The notes under the pieces are model-generated. The model searched no databases and had not been told where the DNA came from. It worked only from the letters and a program-made list of their open reading frames with translations. A stretch of 64,000 nucleotides of DNA from Hyphodiscus hymeniophilus (lineage: Eukaryota; Ascomycota; Leotiomycetes; Helotiales; Hyphodiscaceae): positions 1,116,001-1,180,000 of the forward strand of contig VNKQ01000017.1 in the NCBI GenBank assembly GCA_016508695.1, written 5' to 3'. Below are positions 1 through 13,440 of the stretch, in pieces (the first letter of the stretch is position 1; the number at the start of each line of letters is the position of its first letter). Position numbers and translations under genes: made by a program.

Positions 1-52
1 ATTCATCACTTCTGCGAACCCAAATCCAGCGTCGCAACTTCAAAGAGTACGA

Positions 53-1218
53 ATGACTGCAATGGCCTCCACTCCACATGTTCAATCTGCTTCCATCCAG
101 ACGCTGGACAGCTACACATTCCCTCGACATCGCCTGCGATTGAGGCAAAATGACCCCACGCGCACGCCGTTAGTGCTGGTTGCCTGTGGTTCTTTCAGTC
201 CAGTGACGTTCCTACATTTGCGGATGTTTGAGATGGTATGAGTGGATTCCCAGCGCTCATGGGTACTTTGCTAACCTCACGTCCAGGCTGCGGACTTTGC
301 GAAATTTAATACCGAATTCGAAATACTGGGCGGGTACTTGGTGAGTTCGACAATCTTGTGCCCCTTATAAGTTCGGAGGCTGACCCGAATAATAGTCACC
401 GGTGGGAGATGCATACAAGAAGGCTGGGCTTGCGAGCGCGAGGCACAGGTCAGTTCATATTTGACACCTTGTACAACAGATGCTAATTACACCTAGACTC
501 CGGATGTGCGAGCTTGCGGTGGATTCGGGTTCTTGGGTAATGGTAGACCCATGGGAAGCTGTACACCCTGAATGTTTGTTTACATCACGGCATAATCTTA
601 TTTTCCACGGAACTAATGCCTTAAAGATATGCCTACCGCCCAAGTACTCGATCACTTCGAACACGAGATCAACGAAGTAATTGGAGGCGCCGAAAGACCT
701 GACGGATCGAAAGTGCCTGTACGGATTGCACTGCTGGCTGGCGCTGATCTTATTTTAACCATGTCAACTCCCGGAGTCTGGACCGAAGCCGATTTAGACC
801 ATATTCTGGGTCGTTACGGAACCTTCATTGTTGAGAGAACAGGTACTGATATCGAAGATGCTATTTCGAATCTACAACAATACAAAGAAAAAATTTATGT
901 ACGTATACCCTCTTTTTTTCGCTAGCCTCTCTACGAGTTAACGCCAATTTTGGGATAACCAATATTGATTGTGATTGTTCTGGATAGGTCATATCACAGC
1001 TCATTACAAACGATGTCAGCTCCACCAAGATCAGACTGTTCTTGAGGAGGGAAATGAGCGTGCGATATCTGATCCCGGCGCCGGTTATTGAATACATCGA
1101 AGCACATGGCCTGTATGAAGATGACGGAGCATCATCAGTGGATGGAAAGGCGAAGTCAAAGGGCGCAGAAACATCTGGTCGAGCATCTCCTGCGATCGCA
1201 AACTCCTCGAAGAGCTGA
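53..1218 (+). CDS. NMA1: nicotinamide-nucleotide adenylyltransferase (NMNAT)
   Basis: Joins NMN (or nicotinic acid mononucleotide) and ATP to give NAD+ (or deamido-NAD), the last shared step of NAD synthesis. Six exons fit in phase: 53-235, 287-340, 396-448, 497-573, 627-898 and 988-1218, giving 289 residues, the usual size for fungal NMA1/NMA2. Seen in the protein: the nucleotidyltransferase motif GSFSPVTFLHLRMFE near residue 47, the substrate-loop block VDPWEA, the stretch VLDHFEHEINEV, and the C-terminal nucleotide-binding motif NDVSSTKIRLFLRR. The exon 4 donor at 574 was chosen because it gives WEAVHPEYMPTAQVLDHF in frame; a donor at 561 breaks the frame. The start at 53 is the first ATG in frame and gives a 45-residue leader before the catalytic core. 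The tail after about residue 265 is Ser/Lys-rich and looks disordered. Family assignment is firm; exon edges are read by eye. Confidence 0.93.
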
Positions 1219-2028
1219 GTGAAGCCGAAAGCCACAGATTTTTAATTTATAATGGCCGAAGAAATCCAAAAGCCATGAAGCTACGAAGCTGATTATGCCC
1301 CAATCGCTGGGCTTCGCCTACGGTAATCAAATATGGTGTACATCATACGACTCGTTGAGTGCTCGACTGCGCTCGCCACGCTTCTGATCGCCGCTGAGTT
1401 TGTTACAAAATCGTCCGAATTTTCTTCACAGGGTTGTTGGTTGGCTTTTCTGTTTAGCATTGGGAGAGTATGGGCATGTTCATTAGAGTAGGAAGGGAGG
1501 TTATTTTGTTTATGAGTTTGCCGGCTACGTCATTTGGCTACGTAAATACCCCTAGAGTCGTGTTCTAGAGATATAAACATGTAGAATCGAAGGACTTCCA
1601 AGTTCAAATTAAGTCACACACATGTCAATCTTTGAGTTGGGCTGTGAAATACTTAAGTCTTTTTTTTAAAGAAAAAGATTTCAATGTAGATGTATCAAAG
1701 ATCAAAGACCCTATTTCCATGAACGAGTAGAAAGGATGATGCTGGTCTGCATCTCGTGTCACGGCCGGCCTGAAACAACCTTGAATAATGGCCAGGCACG
1801 GACGCCACCCCCAGCCACAAAGCATACAAGCTCTGGTGATGACGGAGAGACCATTCCCATGACAGACTACCTTGCCATCAAGAATCACCTGTACAACACA
1901 ACACCAGTTCTTGTATTTGGGCAACCGTTGTTGCATCAAAACAGAGCTGCTCCTCATCTCATCCAATATACCCCAAAATATCCCAAACCCTTGAGCTAGA
2001 CCCCATCGATCTTGCGAAACAGGCAACA
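1219..2028. other. intergenic region, no gene seen
   Basis: About 0.8 kb between the NMNAT stop and the NPC1-like start. Open frames here on both strands are short or antisense and lack family motifs. The last 300 bases probably hold the NPC1 promoter and leader. No repeat or RNA gene was recognised. Confidence 0.5.
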
Positions 2029-5000
2029 ATGGGTGGCCTCTGGCGCCCCGTAACAGCAGTCGCAGCATTGCTGAGTCTTGTATCCGCCGAGTTATACACG
2101 CCGAAGCACGAAGCTGGCAGATGCGCAATAAGAGGAACTTGTGGGAAGGAAGGCTTCTTCGGGTCAGAGCTGCCCTGTCCGGATAATGGACTTGCGACGG
2201 AGCCGGAGGAGGATGTGAGGAAACAGCTTGTTGAGCTCTGTGGAACGAAATGGAGTGAGGGACCTGTGTGTTGTGAAGCTGTGCAGGTATGACATCTCTG
2301 CATTGGAGCTTTCGAGACAATTTCTTTGGCAACTCTGGAGACTGAAAGGTTGGTGTGATCGAATTTATGCTGATTATATTCCAGATCGACGCCCTCGCAG
2401 AAAACCTTAAGACAGCCAATTCCATTATTTCATCATGCCCGGCCTGCAAGGAGAACTTCTTCAATATCTTTTGTACTTTCACCTGTTCTCCGGATCAATC
2501 TTTATTCATAAATGTCACCGAAACGAAGGCGAAGGGGGATAAATTCCTGGTCATGGAGCTTGACCAGCTGGTATCGGACGAGTATGGTGAAGGTTTCTAC
2601 GACAGCTGTAAGGATGTGAAGTTTGGGCCGACGAATAGCAATGCGATGTCCCTCATTGGAGGTGGAGCGAAGAACTATACAGACTTCCTAGCGTTCCTGG
2701 GGAACAAAGCGCCGTTTCGCTCGCCCATACAAATCAACTATCCACGGCCAAGCGATTACCAAGAAGAGGGGATGGGCGCTCTGGATCTCGTTGCAAAGAA
2801 GTGCAATGACGAGGATGAAGCTTTCAGATGTTCTTGCGTGGACTGCGAACCCTCTTGCCCAGCGCTACCAGAGATATCAGAGTCAGGCTCATGTCATGTA
2901 GGACTGCTGCCATGTCTATCATTTGGAGCTATCTTGATATATGGTATCCTGATTTTGCTCCTCGTAAGTGGAATATTTGGTCATATTGCCTATGCCAATC
3001 ATGCCAAGCGCAGAGATCAACGTCTCCGACTCCTTCAAGATACCAGTCCAAGTGATGATGAGGATGAGGGAGACATTGTGGAGAACGGTGCAATGTATGA
3101 TCGACCCCAGAAGAACTACACTATCAATACCGCCTGTGACGCTGCGTTCAGTCGTCTAGGATACGCCGCAGCGAGTTTCCCAGCTATCACCATCGTAGTC
3201 AGCGTTGTCATCGTTGGGCTGCTTAGCATAGGTTGGATGAGGTTTGAGATCGAGAAAGATCCGGCCAGGTTATGGGTCAGCCCTACATCTGCTGCTGCCA
3301 AGGAGAAGGCTTTCTTCGACGAAAATTTCGGCCCATTCTACCGCCCTGAGCAAGTCTTCCTTGTGAACGACACGAAGCCTTATGGACCTGGGCCAGTACT
3401 GAGCTACGAGACTATCAAATGGTGGCTTGATGTTGAAGAACGGGTCAGCAAAGTTACCGGAAAGGACACCGGAGCCACATTGGCCGATGTATGCTTCAAT
3501 CCTACCGGAGATGCATGCGTAGTGCAGTCAGTAACAGCTTACTTTGAAAGCGACCCCAAACCTTTAACTCCATCCACGTGGGAGGCCAGACTTAGGCACT
3601 GTGGCAATGAATACGTTGACTGTCTTCCTGCCTTTCAGCAGCCTATCCCACCAGAGATGATCCTCGGGAAATGGCAAGAATCCGGTGATTATGCTCAATC
3701 CGAAGCCATCATAGTTACCTGGGTTATCAACAACGCCCTCGAAGGTACATCAGAAGTTAATCGTGCAATGGATTGGGAGGCATCTCTCAAATCGACACTT
3801 CTCGAAGTCCAACAAGAGGCAAGCGATCGAGGACTGAGGCTATCCTTTTCTACTGAAATTAGCTTGGAACAGGAGCTCAATAAAAACACAAACACAGATG
3901 CGAAGATCATCGTCATTAGCTACATCGTCATGTTCTTCTATGCGTCGCTGGCTCTGGGTTCGACCACCTTGTCCTTACGATCTATCCTCCGCAATCCTGC
4001 AACCTCACTCGTTGAGTCCAAGTTCACCCTCGGAGTTGTTGGAATCCTTATTGTTCTGATGTCTATCTCGGCATCGATTGGTCTGTTTTCTGCCGCTGGA
4101 GTGAAGGTGACTCTCATTATTGCTGAGGTCATCCCCTTCATCGTTCTAGCAGTAGGTGTTGACAACATCTTCCTCATCGTACATGAGTTCGAGAGAGTTA
4201 ATGTCAGCCATCCTGATGATGTCGTGGAGATCCGGGTTGCAAAGGCTCTAGGGCGGATGGGTCCTTCTATTCTTTTGTCTGCGATCACGGAAACAATCGC
4301 ATTTGCTCTGGGTGCATTCGTCGGAATGCCAGCTGTTCGGAACTTTGCAATCTATGCCGCTGGTGCTGTGTTCATTAACGCACTGTTACAGGTGACGATG
4401 TTTGTTTCAGTACTTGCTCTCAACCAACGACGAGTAGAGGATCATCGGTCAGACTGCTTTCCATGCATTCAAATCAAGGGTGCTGGTGTTCAGTTGGTTG
4501 GTGCCTCAAATGGGAACGCCTCATATTCGAGATCATACGAAGGCCAAGACGAAAGCATGCTGCAAAAGTTCATTCGAAAATCATACGCACCAACGTTGCT
4601 TGACAGGAAGATGAAAGTTGCAGTCGTGATCTTCTTCCTGGGGCTCTTTACTGCTGGTGTCTCCTTGATGCCGGAGGTAAAACTAGGGCTGGACCAGAGG
4701 GTGGCAATTCCAGACGACTCCTACTTGATACCATATTTCAACGATCTTTACAAATTCTTTGACTCGGGTCCTCCAGTCTACTTCGTCACCCACGAACTGA
4801 ACGTAACCAAACGTGTTCACCAACAACAACTCTGTGCTCGCTTCACCACTTGCGAGCAAGAGTCTCTGTCAAATGTGCTGGAATCAGAACGAAAGAGGCC
4901 CAGCGTATCATATATCGCTAGCACTCCTGCAAACTGGATTGATGATTTCCTTCGCTGGCTCTCCCCAGATCTGGATGAATGCTGTGTGGAGGATGGAAAG

Positions 5001-5960
5001 ACTTGCTTTGAAGACCGCAACCCCCCTTGGAATATAACTCTCTCTGGAATGCCAGTAGGTGACGAATTTATCCACTATGCCGAAAAATGGATAAAATCTC
5101 CAACAAATAAGGCCTGTCCTTTAGGTGGCCTGGCCCCATACAGCAACGCCCTAATTATCGACGACGAGAGACGGACCATCCCAGCAAGTCATTTCCGGAC
5201 CAGCCACACTCCCCTCCGCGGCCAGGACGATTTCATCAACGCCTATGCCTCCGCCCGCAGAATTGCAGACGGGTTGACCGAAAGTATAGGCGTCAAGGTC
5301 TTCCCCTACAGTGTATTTTACATATTCTTCGACCAATACGCCACCATCGTCCAGTTAACGGCAACACTTATTGGCTCAGCACTTGCGCTCATCTTAGCCA
5401 TCTCTTCCGTCCTACTCGGCTCGGTAAGGACTGGCGCAGTCGTCACAGTAACAGTCCTGATGATTGTCGTGGATATTATTGGTACCATGGCCGTTTTCGA
5501 CGTATCTTTAAATGCCGTCAGCCTAGTCAACCTCATCATCTGCGTCGGCATCGGTGTTGAGTTCTGCGCTCATATCGCGAGAGCATTCATGTTCCCTTCA
5601 CGAGCTGTTATGGAGCGCGCAAGGAATAAGTTTCGTGGGCGCGATGCGCGTGCGTGGACTGCACTCGTCAATGTTGGAGGCTCGGTATTCTCGGGCATCA
5701 CAATCACCAAGTTACTCGGCGTATTTGTGCTGGCGTTTACGAGGAGTAAGATCTTTGAGATCTACTACTTCAGGATCTGGCTGGCGCTAGTGATCTTTGC
5801 TGCTACGCATGCGTTGATCTTCTTACCAGTGGCCCTAAGCCTGGTAGGTGGTGATGGGTACATTGATCCGGAGTCTGAAGGGGGACTGGAAGAGGATCTG
5901 GCTAGCAGACGATATAGGGCGCTGATGCCGGAGGACGATAGTGATTCAGATGAGTACTAG
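2029..5960 (+). CDS. NCR1: NPC1-type sterol transporter (Niemann-Pick C1 related)
   Basis: A vacuolar/lysosomal membrane protein of the RND/patched family that takes sterol from NPC2 and moves it into the membrane. Exons 2029-2286 and 2385-5960 (98-nt intron) give 1277 residues, almost exactly the length of human NPC1. A signal peptide spans residues 1-20. The cysteine-rich sterol-binding N-terminal domain follows, with CAIRGTCG and LPCPDNG and many paired cysteines. A transmembrane helix comes near residue 265. The sterol-sensing domain begins near residue 590 (KIIVISYIVMFFYASLAL) and holds five helices. A second block of five C-terminal helices starts near residue 1060 after a second luminal loop with cysteines. 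The tail ends in acidic residues (DDSDSDEY). The intron matters, since the first exon alone would stop just past residue 87. No disrupted motif was seen. Confidence 0.96.
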
Positions 5961-6605
5961 GTAGCCTTGCTATTAGTTTGTAGTATTTGTACGAAATGAT
6001 TGGAGAACGGGGAAATACCAAACAACTGTCTCTACTTTTACGCCCCATTCGTCCAATCACTTATTCCGCCTAAATATTTGCCTCATCATTCATTCAACTT
6101 CACCCCAGCTGCCACAGTAAGGGATGAGAATAACAGTAACGACACGATAGCCAAAATAACGCACAAAATGTAAGTGCAGGAGCACGTCTCATGAGAACTC
6201 AATAAACGTTTCCTTTCCTGAAGCAAGAAGGGAAGAATTACTGTATAGAAGATTGCACTATAATCGTTGAGTCCTCTTTTGATCAAAGACTTGGAAAGGT
6301 GATACTGGATTTGTGTCATCATTTCTCATCTTCTTCCTTGTCTGCAAGGCTTTGTAGATTATTCTTTGGAAAACTTTCAGTCAAGTGATCTTGCTATTGA
6401 AACCATTCCGAAAGGGTGCAAAGTGAGTCCAGCCAGTACCCCGCCGCGAAACAGCTTTGAGTGAGAATTGAGGTCTCCTAATTGGGGGTTTCGGGGGACA
6501 CTATTTGCAAGCAACTGAGAGACTCGGTCTAGGTGCAACACGTGATGGGAGACGCAACGATACAATAACAGCGATTTATGTACAGCCAGAAGATTGAATC
6601 TACCT
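5961..6605. other. intergenic region between convergent genes
   Basis: About 0.65 kb between the 3' ends of the NPC1-like gene and NDUFS3. It is AT-rich and should carry the two 3' UTRs and polyadenylation signals. Open frames here are short with no motif. Confidence 0.5.
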
Positions 6606-7579
6606 CTACTTCTTTGGTTCCTCTTTCTTCTCCTCCGGTTTTGGTGTTGGCAGCTTAAATGTGTCTGGCTTTCTATCCACGCCAGCCCCAACTTGCTGCA
6701 AGACGTTAGCGATCTTCTTTCGAGAGAAAAAGGACAGGACTGGTACATACCTCCCAAGCCGCTGAACCTCCTTCGAAGTTCCTGAATGCCTGTGTTAATT
6801 CCAGTGGCTCCACCACAATACGCTTCTTCTCCTCGTCATATCTGATTTCCGTGTACCCAGTCAACGGGAAGTCCTTTCGCAATGGATGCCCATCAAAGCC
6901 ATAATCTGTCATGATTCGTCGAAGATCCGGATGACCAATGAAAAATACCCCAAATAGATCATACACTTCTCGCTCGTACCAGTTTGCTCCATCGTAGAGG
7001 CTTGTTATACTTGGAACAGGAGAGGCCTCATCTGCATATGTCTTGACCCGTATTCGAGAGTTGTGGCGCACACTCAGCATGTTGTAGACGACTTCGAATC
7101 GCTGGTCTCGTGTAGGAAAGTCCACTGCAGTGATATCACTGACTTGCGTAAACTCCGCGGCAGTGTTATCTGTCAGATGTTAATATCTGGTGCTAGGATT
7201 GGAGATTGAACGACGTACACTTGAGGAACGTGAAGACCGGGATCACACCAGCAGGAGATATGTAAATGACTAGCTCGTCCTTCCATACCGAGAATTGCTG
7301 GATGTATTTTGGGAGACATCCCATGAGCCATGAGCCGTATCGGTGCATATCGTCTGCTTTCGCTGCGTACTTGTCGGCTGGATTGACGATAGGGGCTTTC
7401 AGTCCTCCCACAGGATCCGAGTCTCTCGAAGCGTGTCGCATATTGGGGGTCTCTGAAGATACGACGACATCTCGATGCTGTGTTGAGGTGAAGGTACGGA
7501 TAGCTGTCTTGCGGACAGGGGTTCTGGTTGATCGTAGAGCTGAGGCCAGCGCCCGACTATTCGTGATCCTCATCACCAT
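6606..7579 (-). CDS. NDUFS3: NADH:ubiquinone oxidoreductase 30 kDa subunit (NDUFS3), mitochondrial
   Basis: A core subunit of the peripheral arm of respiratory complex I, in the matrix. Minus-strand exons are 7579-7219, 7169-6751 and 6695-6606, giving 289 residues, the normal fungal length. An Arg/Ser/Thr-rich N-terminus serves as mitochondrial presequence. Family signature blocks follow in order: DLTAV-like DITAVDFPTRDQRFE, RIRVKTY, NWYEREVYDLFGVFF, HPDLRRI, TDYGFDGHPLRKDFPL. The last exon adds a Lys/Glu-rich tail ending KKEEPKK. The first donor (GTACGT) and the acceptor after CTGACAG join as LKYNTAAEFTQV, which fits the family. The gene is divergent from NOT4 and the two share about 400 bp of upstream DNA. 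Confidence 0.96.
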
Positions 7580-7982
7580 GGCCAGATCTTCAATGTTGCT
7601 GGCCCAATTGCTGAGTGTTTTTTGAGTCTTCCAGTGTCTTGCGTCAAGAGCTGGAGGTTGATTTTAGCCTTACGCTTTTGGGACTAGGATTAAAACTAGT
7701 TAGTATCTGGCCGAATCGCCTGAAATCAACGAAGCTCTTTCTATTCCTCATCGACTTCATTTTGAACAACACTCTCTAAACAGCACGACATTCGAGATAC
7801 CTGTATCACATAAAAACTCTCTTGCATACGCACTTAAGGGAGTAATCTTGTGCCAGGAATACTCGATCACCATCTTCTCATCAACGCGCCTCCGCGGACT
7901 TTCTCGCGCGCATCTTTTGCCATCCTACGGCAGTCTTTTCACCGTCATACGTCTCACCCTCGGGCTTCGCTGAACTCGCGAG
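7580..7982. promoter_or_regulatory. shared upstream region of NDUFS3 and NOT4
   Basis: About 400 bp between divergent starts. It must contain both promoters and 5' leaders if the start codons are right. Pyrimidine-rich stretches lie close to the NOT4 start. No TATA box or named operator was identified, so this is inference from gene geometry. Confidence 0.45.
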
Positions 7983-10900
7983 ATGGCACCTCAAGATAGT
8001 TTTATAGATGAAGATGAAGAAACCTGGTACGTATCATGCTCAGAACCCGGAGTCTCTGCGCTTGCCCCTGAGTAAAAGAGTTTACTAAAATATTCTGTCA
8101 GTCCCCTTTGCGTAGAAGAGTTCGACCTCACGGATCGAAACTTTCGGCCGTGCCCTTGTGGCTACCAGGTGAGCCGTACTACAACTGTTCCCTTATACCT
8201 ATGCTGATCGATCGCCCAGGTATGCCAGTTCTGCTTCAACAACATCCGGACGAACTTGAATGGTCTATGTCCGGCTTGTCGAAGACCCTACGACGACAAG
8301 ACTATCGAGTACAAAGTGGTTACACCAGAAGAGTATGGCTATCCCACAAGAGCTGAATACAGGAGGCTGACATGGTTATAGGCTCGCGCAGTTTAAAGCG
8401 AACGTACAAAAGAACGCCAAGAAAAAAGCTGAACAACGGCAAAAGGAAGCACAAAAGCGCGAAGTCGAGAGTCTGAACCGAAAGCATTTGTCTGGTCTTC
8501 GGGTCATCCAAAAGAACTTGGTGTATGTTGTAGGACTAAGTCCTGGCATCAAAGAAGATGAGATACTCAACACTCTTCGAGGGGACAAGTATTTCGGCCA
8601 ATATGGAAAGATTATCAAGATCGTGGTCAGCAAAGGGGGAAAGAATGGTGAAGTTTCTGCCAACGGCCAACCTTCACTAGGTGTTTATGTTACTTTTGCC
8701 AAGAAGGAAGACGCTGCACGTTGTATTGCTGCCGTCAACGGATCCACAAACGGCGATCGAGTACTCCGAGCGCAACTAGGAACCACGAAATACTGCTCAG
8801 CTTACCTCCGTGGTGAGAATTGTACGAACAAGTCCTGCATGTTCCTCCACGAACCTGGCGAGAACGAGAACAGCTATTCTCGGGAAGATCTGTCCAATAT
8901 CAACACTGTTAACACGCAGCGCTTGGCATCATCATCAGGATCGTCTCGACAAGCTGCACAAGTGCAAGCACCTTTACAACAAGCTCAACCCGTGGCGGCT
9001 GCGACACAACCAATGGCCCGAGAGACAAGTAAAGAAGGGTCGGACAGTGGTGATGGCTCTGCTCTGCCCTCCTCAGCAAGCTGGGCGAGAGGTGGAACAC
9101 AGCAACGGAGTAGAAGAGGAAGTCATGCTACCAGTGGTGCCGCATCTAGCCCTGCAGTCTCGCAAGCTATGCCAATAACAGCACAAGTGAATGAAGAACA
9201 GCCAGAATCAATTCCAGACGAGCAACTATCAGAACCTGTTGCTCCAACTCTTGGGGTCTCTCGTCCGGCGAGAGATCCCGTGCTGCTGGAGCTGCTTAAG
9301 TCTATCAACTCACCGACCATTACCTTTCCCGCTATACCAATCTCGACGAGCGATGAACTGGCCTCTTATCCGCCTCTGTTCGATGATCAAGGTGGCGAGA
9401 AGAGAAGAGCCATGCGAGAGCAGCAAGAAGAAGCTAGACTTCATCTAGAGCAGGAATCGCAGGCAGATGTACGTTCGGTAACGGAACCTGTTGAGGAGGA
9501 AGAACCCGAAAGTGGTAGCTTGCAACTCGGTGGTGAACCAGAGGATAGAGATAGTGGCCGAGAACCGCCGCAGGGGTTTCAACGACGACCGAGCACGCAA
9601 CTTCCAATCCAACGAGGCTCGAGTGGTGGTTCTTACGGTACGGGCCCAGGACAAAATTTCCCACAGAATCTCGGCAATTTAAGCTCTATCAATGGACGAA
9701 CCTTGACACCTTTACAACAACAACAATTGTTGCTTCTAAAATCCAGTCAACCCCAACCTGGGTTCGCTGACCAATTCCCTCCTGGAATGGCTGGGGGTCT
9801 TGGCCAAGGTTCTACATTATTTCAGCAACAGGGTCACAACAGACAGTCTTCCCGCTATAGCTTTGCAAACGATAGTTCCTCCACATCCACAGTCAAACCA
9901 TCAGCAAATCCCAAGTTTTTAGCCCAACAAACCTCGATGATGCCAACCCCCAGTCACGCACAGCAAGGCAGTCAATTTTATGGCCCTGCCATGCCAGGTC
10001 CACCTCCAGGACTGAAGTCATCAGGTACTCCTCCAATGGGGTTCGGCCAAAACCACTCGTTCGGTGGTTCAATGGGTGGTGGTTCACTATTCGGTGGTAT
10101 AGGAAAGGAGAGCAGCAATGATATGCTTCGGGACATGCTTCGGGGCCGTGGCTCGGCCGGTGGTATTCATGATGCAGGCAAGCGTGAGTTGATGTTTCCT
10201 TCTTTTCTTTCTCAACAGTACCCATCTGCCTCTTCCACTCCAGCTCCTGCTTCAGGCCTCCTGGCATCGCTCTATGGTCCTCAGACTGGAGCATTCCATG
10301 ACTTCGGTCAAAAGCAGAAGAAGAAGGGAAAGAAGCACAGACATGCTAACACTTCCTCCTCTGGGGGAGGTGGCTTAGTCGATCTTGCCGACCCGAGTAT
10401 CTTGCAAGCGAGAATGCAGCACCAGCAGCAGAGCAATGCCGGAGTCGGGCACGGACTGTTTGGTGGTCAAGCACAAGGTGGGTATAATCCGAGCATGATG
10501 TACGGCGCGGGGGTACCTCGGTGGTAGATATGATCATGGTGAAGGCCTTTTACTGGCATGGCATTTGTAGTCATAGGGATTTCATTGTGCCGGCGTTAGC
10601 AAGACCCTTTTAAGGGCGTTGCACGTTGCTCTTTCTGCTCTCCACATTTGTTTTAGCGAGCATAGCAGAGCTCCAAGGTGGAAGCCTCAGATGCGTGGCG
10701 TTAAGTTGCTTTTGGAAAACAAGGGGTTGCTGCAATGCTTTTATCTTCGTTATTGTTCAGGGACATCCAGGCTTGGCAGTCAGGTCGCATCGGCAGATCC
10801 ATCATCGTCTTCTTCACGGCCTCTTGATGTACGTTAAGCCCCGACTCCAGCCAATCTGGCAGGTCAAATATAGCATTCTCACAATTTGGTACCCTCAGTA

Positions 10901-13440
10901 GCCTCAACTTGGTTCGAAGACGATGATGGAATTGTGACATGCTGGATTCCATCGAGCCTGGTGTCCCGAACTTGATATGTTTCGATTCCATTGGGTCTCT
11001 TTGCGCAACTAAACGGTGTAAGACGAAGTGCTAACATGATGTCTGTTTAGAGGATCTTGACCTTCTACCTCTTGATGAGGCCTCTTTAGACGTGGATGCG
11101 CTTGTTGCGGACAGCACAACAGACGACATGAGCTATCGAAGCTTCGCCGCATTTGATCGTATCTCCCGGTCGTCAACGCCTTCCATTCCTCCTGGATTCG
11201 GTCTTCCGTTACCTTCTGCTCACCCAATACAAATCCAAAATGAGCCTATTGCAGCTCCGAAGACAGGTTCGAAGATCATCCCAACATCAGCTCCATTTAC
11301 CCCATCTCGAAACATCATTCCTCGAGCGAGCACACCACTCACAAATATATCGGTTCCGACGACCCCAACACAAAGCATCGCAAAGCCAAGGTTGCCGGCT
11401 GCATTCAGTTTACAGGCACAGGCTAAGGAAGATGTGAAGACATTGGCTACTAACTCTGGCCTCTCGAAAGCCATAGCTTCGCAGTCATCAGCAGCGCCTG
11501 CGCTTCAGCCGGAGGATTTTCCAGCGCTAGACAGCGGTAAGACGAAGACAGTAGGAGCTCAACTTGCTACCAAGCTTGCCACTCCAGGGAAGAATGCTCC
11601 AGTCACGGCAGCAAATAAGAAACAGGTGACTGCTTCATCCACCAGCACGACGACTGCTCCAAGTGCCAGCAAAACACTCGAGAAAAGCAAAACTGCAGGA
11701 ATTTTGAATATATCTGTTGCCTCTAAACCGGCATCAAAGCCAACTGGCGGTGTATCAGATTCACAAGCGAAGCCCTCTGTTGGACCATCTGCTTTCCCAC
11801 CTCTGCCGACTAGCACTCCCGCTGTGATTCAGCCGCCGCTGACACGAACTGCGCCGAAGATGTTAAGACTTGTGCCCACTCCGAAGACAGAAGTACCACC
11901 AACTGGAAGTGCGACCCCTTCGTCTACAACTTCCATGTTCCCGCAGACTTTCGCGCCTTCACGCCAAACCAGCATTGCGTCGAATACAAGACTGGATCGC
12001 CCAGCCACTCCCACTAGCGAGATCATATCTGACAATGCTTCCATCACGTCCGCATCTATGTCAAGAGCCAGCTCACCGCCACCAACAAAGGTTGGCTCCG
12101 CACCTGTTCGTGCTACGACCAAGAGTATGCAGAAGAAACAACGTCGAGAAATTCAGAAGGAAAAGGAGAAGGAGAAACTGGAGCAGGAGGTTACTACTAC
12201 AAAGCCCGAGCCAGAACCGGAGATTGCTCCGATCATGGGAAGAAAAAAGAAACAGAGGAAGGAACGGGCTGTGCATAGTGCCGCAGGAGGATCTACGCCA
12301 GCTGCCAGTAGGCCGGCATCTCCTGGGTTCGCAGCGCCTACCAGTGAAGACTCCAAGACCTCTCAGGAGATTGTAGAGCAATCTGCTCAGGCTAATACCC
12401 CGCCAGCCCCTGTCGAGAGAGAGATTCTGAAGCCTGTCAGCAGAATACTGGATAGTAACAAAGCAAAAGGCAAAATAAGAGCAACTCGTCCTCCGACGCC
12501 AGAGCCCGTTCCCACTGTGATGGGGCAGGAAGAAGAGGAGTCAACCGAGAAGGCCCTCCCAACGCCAGCAGCAATTTTGCAGGAACTCATCTCTGAAGGA
12601 ACCCTTAAAGATATCAACAGTCTCAACTTCTTGAAACCGCCTACCGTAAATTTCCGGACTCAAGATGCGCCGATGGATATGCTGAATGCCAATCCAAAGT
12701 TGGCAGTCACCCCGGAGGAGCGGGCCGAATTACTCGCAGGAAAGTCGGTCCATAAAATTGTCGACGGTGGAAGTCGAATTATGCTTACTCCCAACGGCGA
12801 CTGTGTTCGGAACCTTACAACGGAGGAAGAGAGACGATACCTTGAGCTTCAAGCACTCATTTCTAAACAGGCAGGACCAGCTGCTTTTTCTTCTGTGAAG
12901 CATCATGCGAATAGTGGGTTTACTTTGATTGGAGGTCGTGCAGTACCAAATGGTCCACCACCATTCTTTCCCAAGCTCAGCACCAGCGCAACAACCATGG
13001 ATCCTGTGAGCAAGATTCAGCGCGACGAGGCTCTGAGCTACATCAACCAGTTCGTGCTACCATCTCTCTCTACCAATTCTCAATTGGAGAAGGCGTTGAA
13101 TGCGAATGCTTTGGATGCTGAAATGCTGCGCTCGAGCGAGGTGCCAACATGGGCGACCTGGGGTAGCGGCTTCGCTGCTGGTCATCCCGAAGATGCTGAG
13201 GGTGCATATGGTACTCACCACGAAGGCATTCTGGCTACCGGTCTAGAGCACATGACCGCTCACTTTGCAATTGGCAAAGATATTGATCGGGGTCAGCCTA
13301 TGGGCAATGTATCGCTCCTCAGTTTGACTGAGGCGGAGAGCGCAATGCAGATGGCGAGGAAGGAGACCGACAATTTGGAGAAGAGGCTGAATACTATTCT
13401 GAAGAAGAATCGACGGATATTGCTAGGCAGTGGACATTGA
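7983..13440 (+). CDS. NOT4: CCR4-NOT complex subunit NOT4, RING E3 ubiquitin ligase (long fungal form)
   Basis: Ubiquitin ligase arm of the CCR4-NOT deadenylase, acting in mRNA decay and quality control on stalled ribosomes. Exons 7983-8026, 8102-8168, 8220-8332 and 8382 onward are clear. The N-terminus has the C4C4 RING (CPLCVEEFDL ... CPCGYQVCQFCFNNI ... CPACRRPY), a basic coiled linker, an RRM starting LVYVVGLSPG, and a CCCH zinc finger (CSAYLRGENCTNKSCMFLHE). A long Gln/Ser/Pro-rich region follows. The open frame stops at 10525-10527, yet 11051-13440 is a second open frame of the same low-complexity style, beginning after a typical acceptor (GCTAAC then TTTAG at 11050) and carrying Lys-rich blocks (KKQRREIQKEKEKEKLE, GRKKKQRKER). 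I join it to the same gene. A donor at 10478 (phase 1) gives about 1569 residues; a donor at 10184 also keeps phase. The upstream part is firm; the junction is not. Confidence 0.8.

Noticed and set aside
10184..10218. 35-nt intron in NOT4 (GTGAGT..CAACAG)
   Set aside because: Too short for fungal splicing and it would shift the frame out of a long coding stretch.
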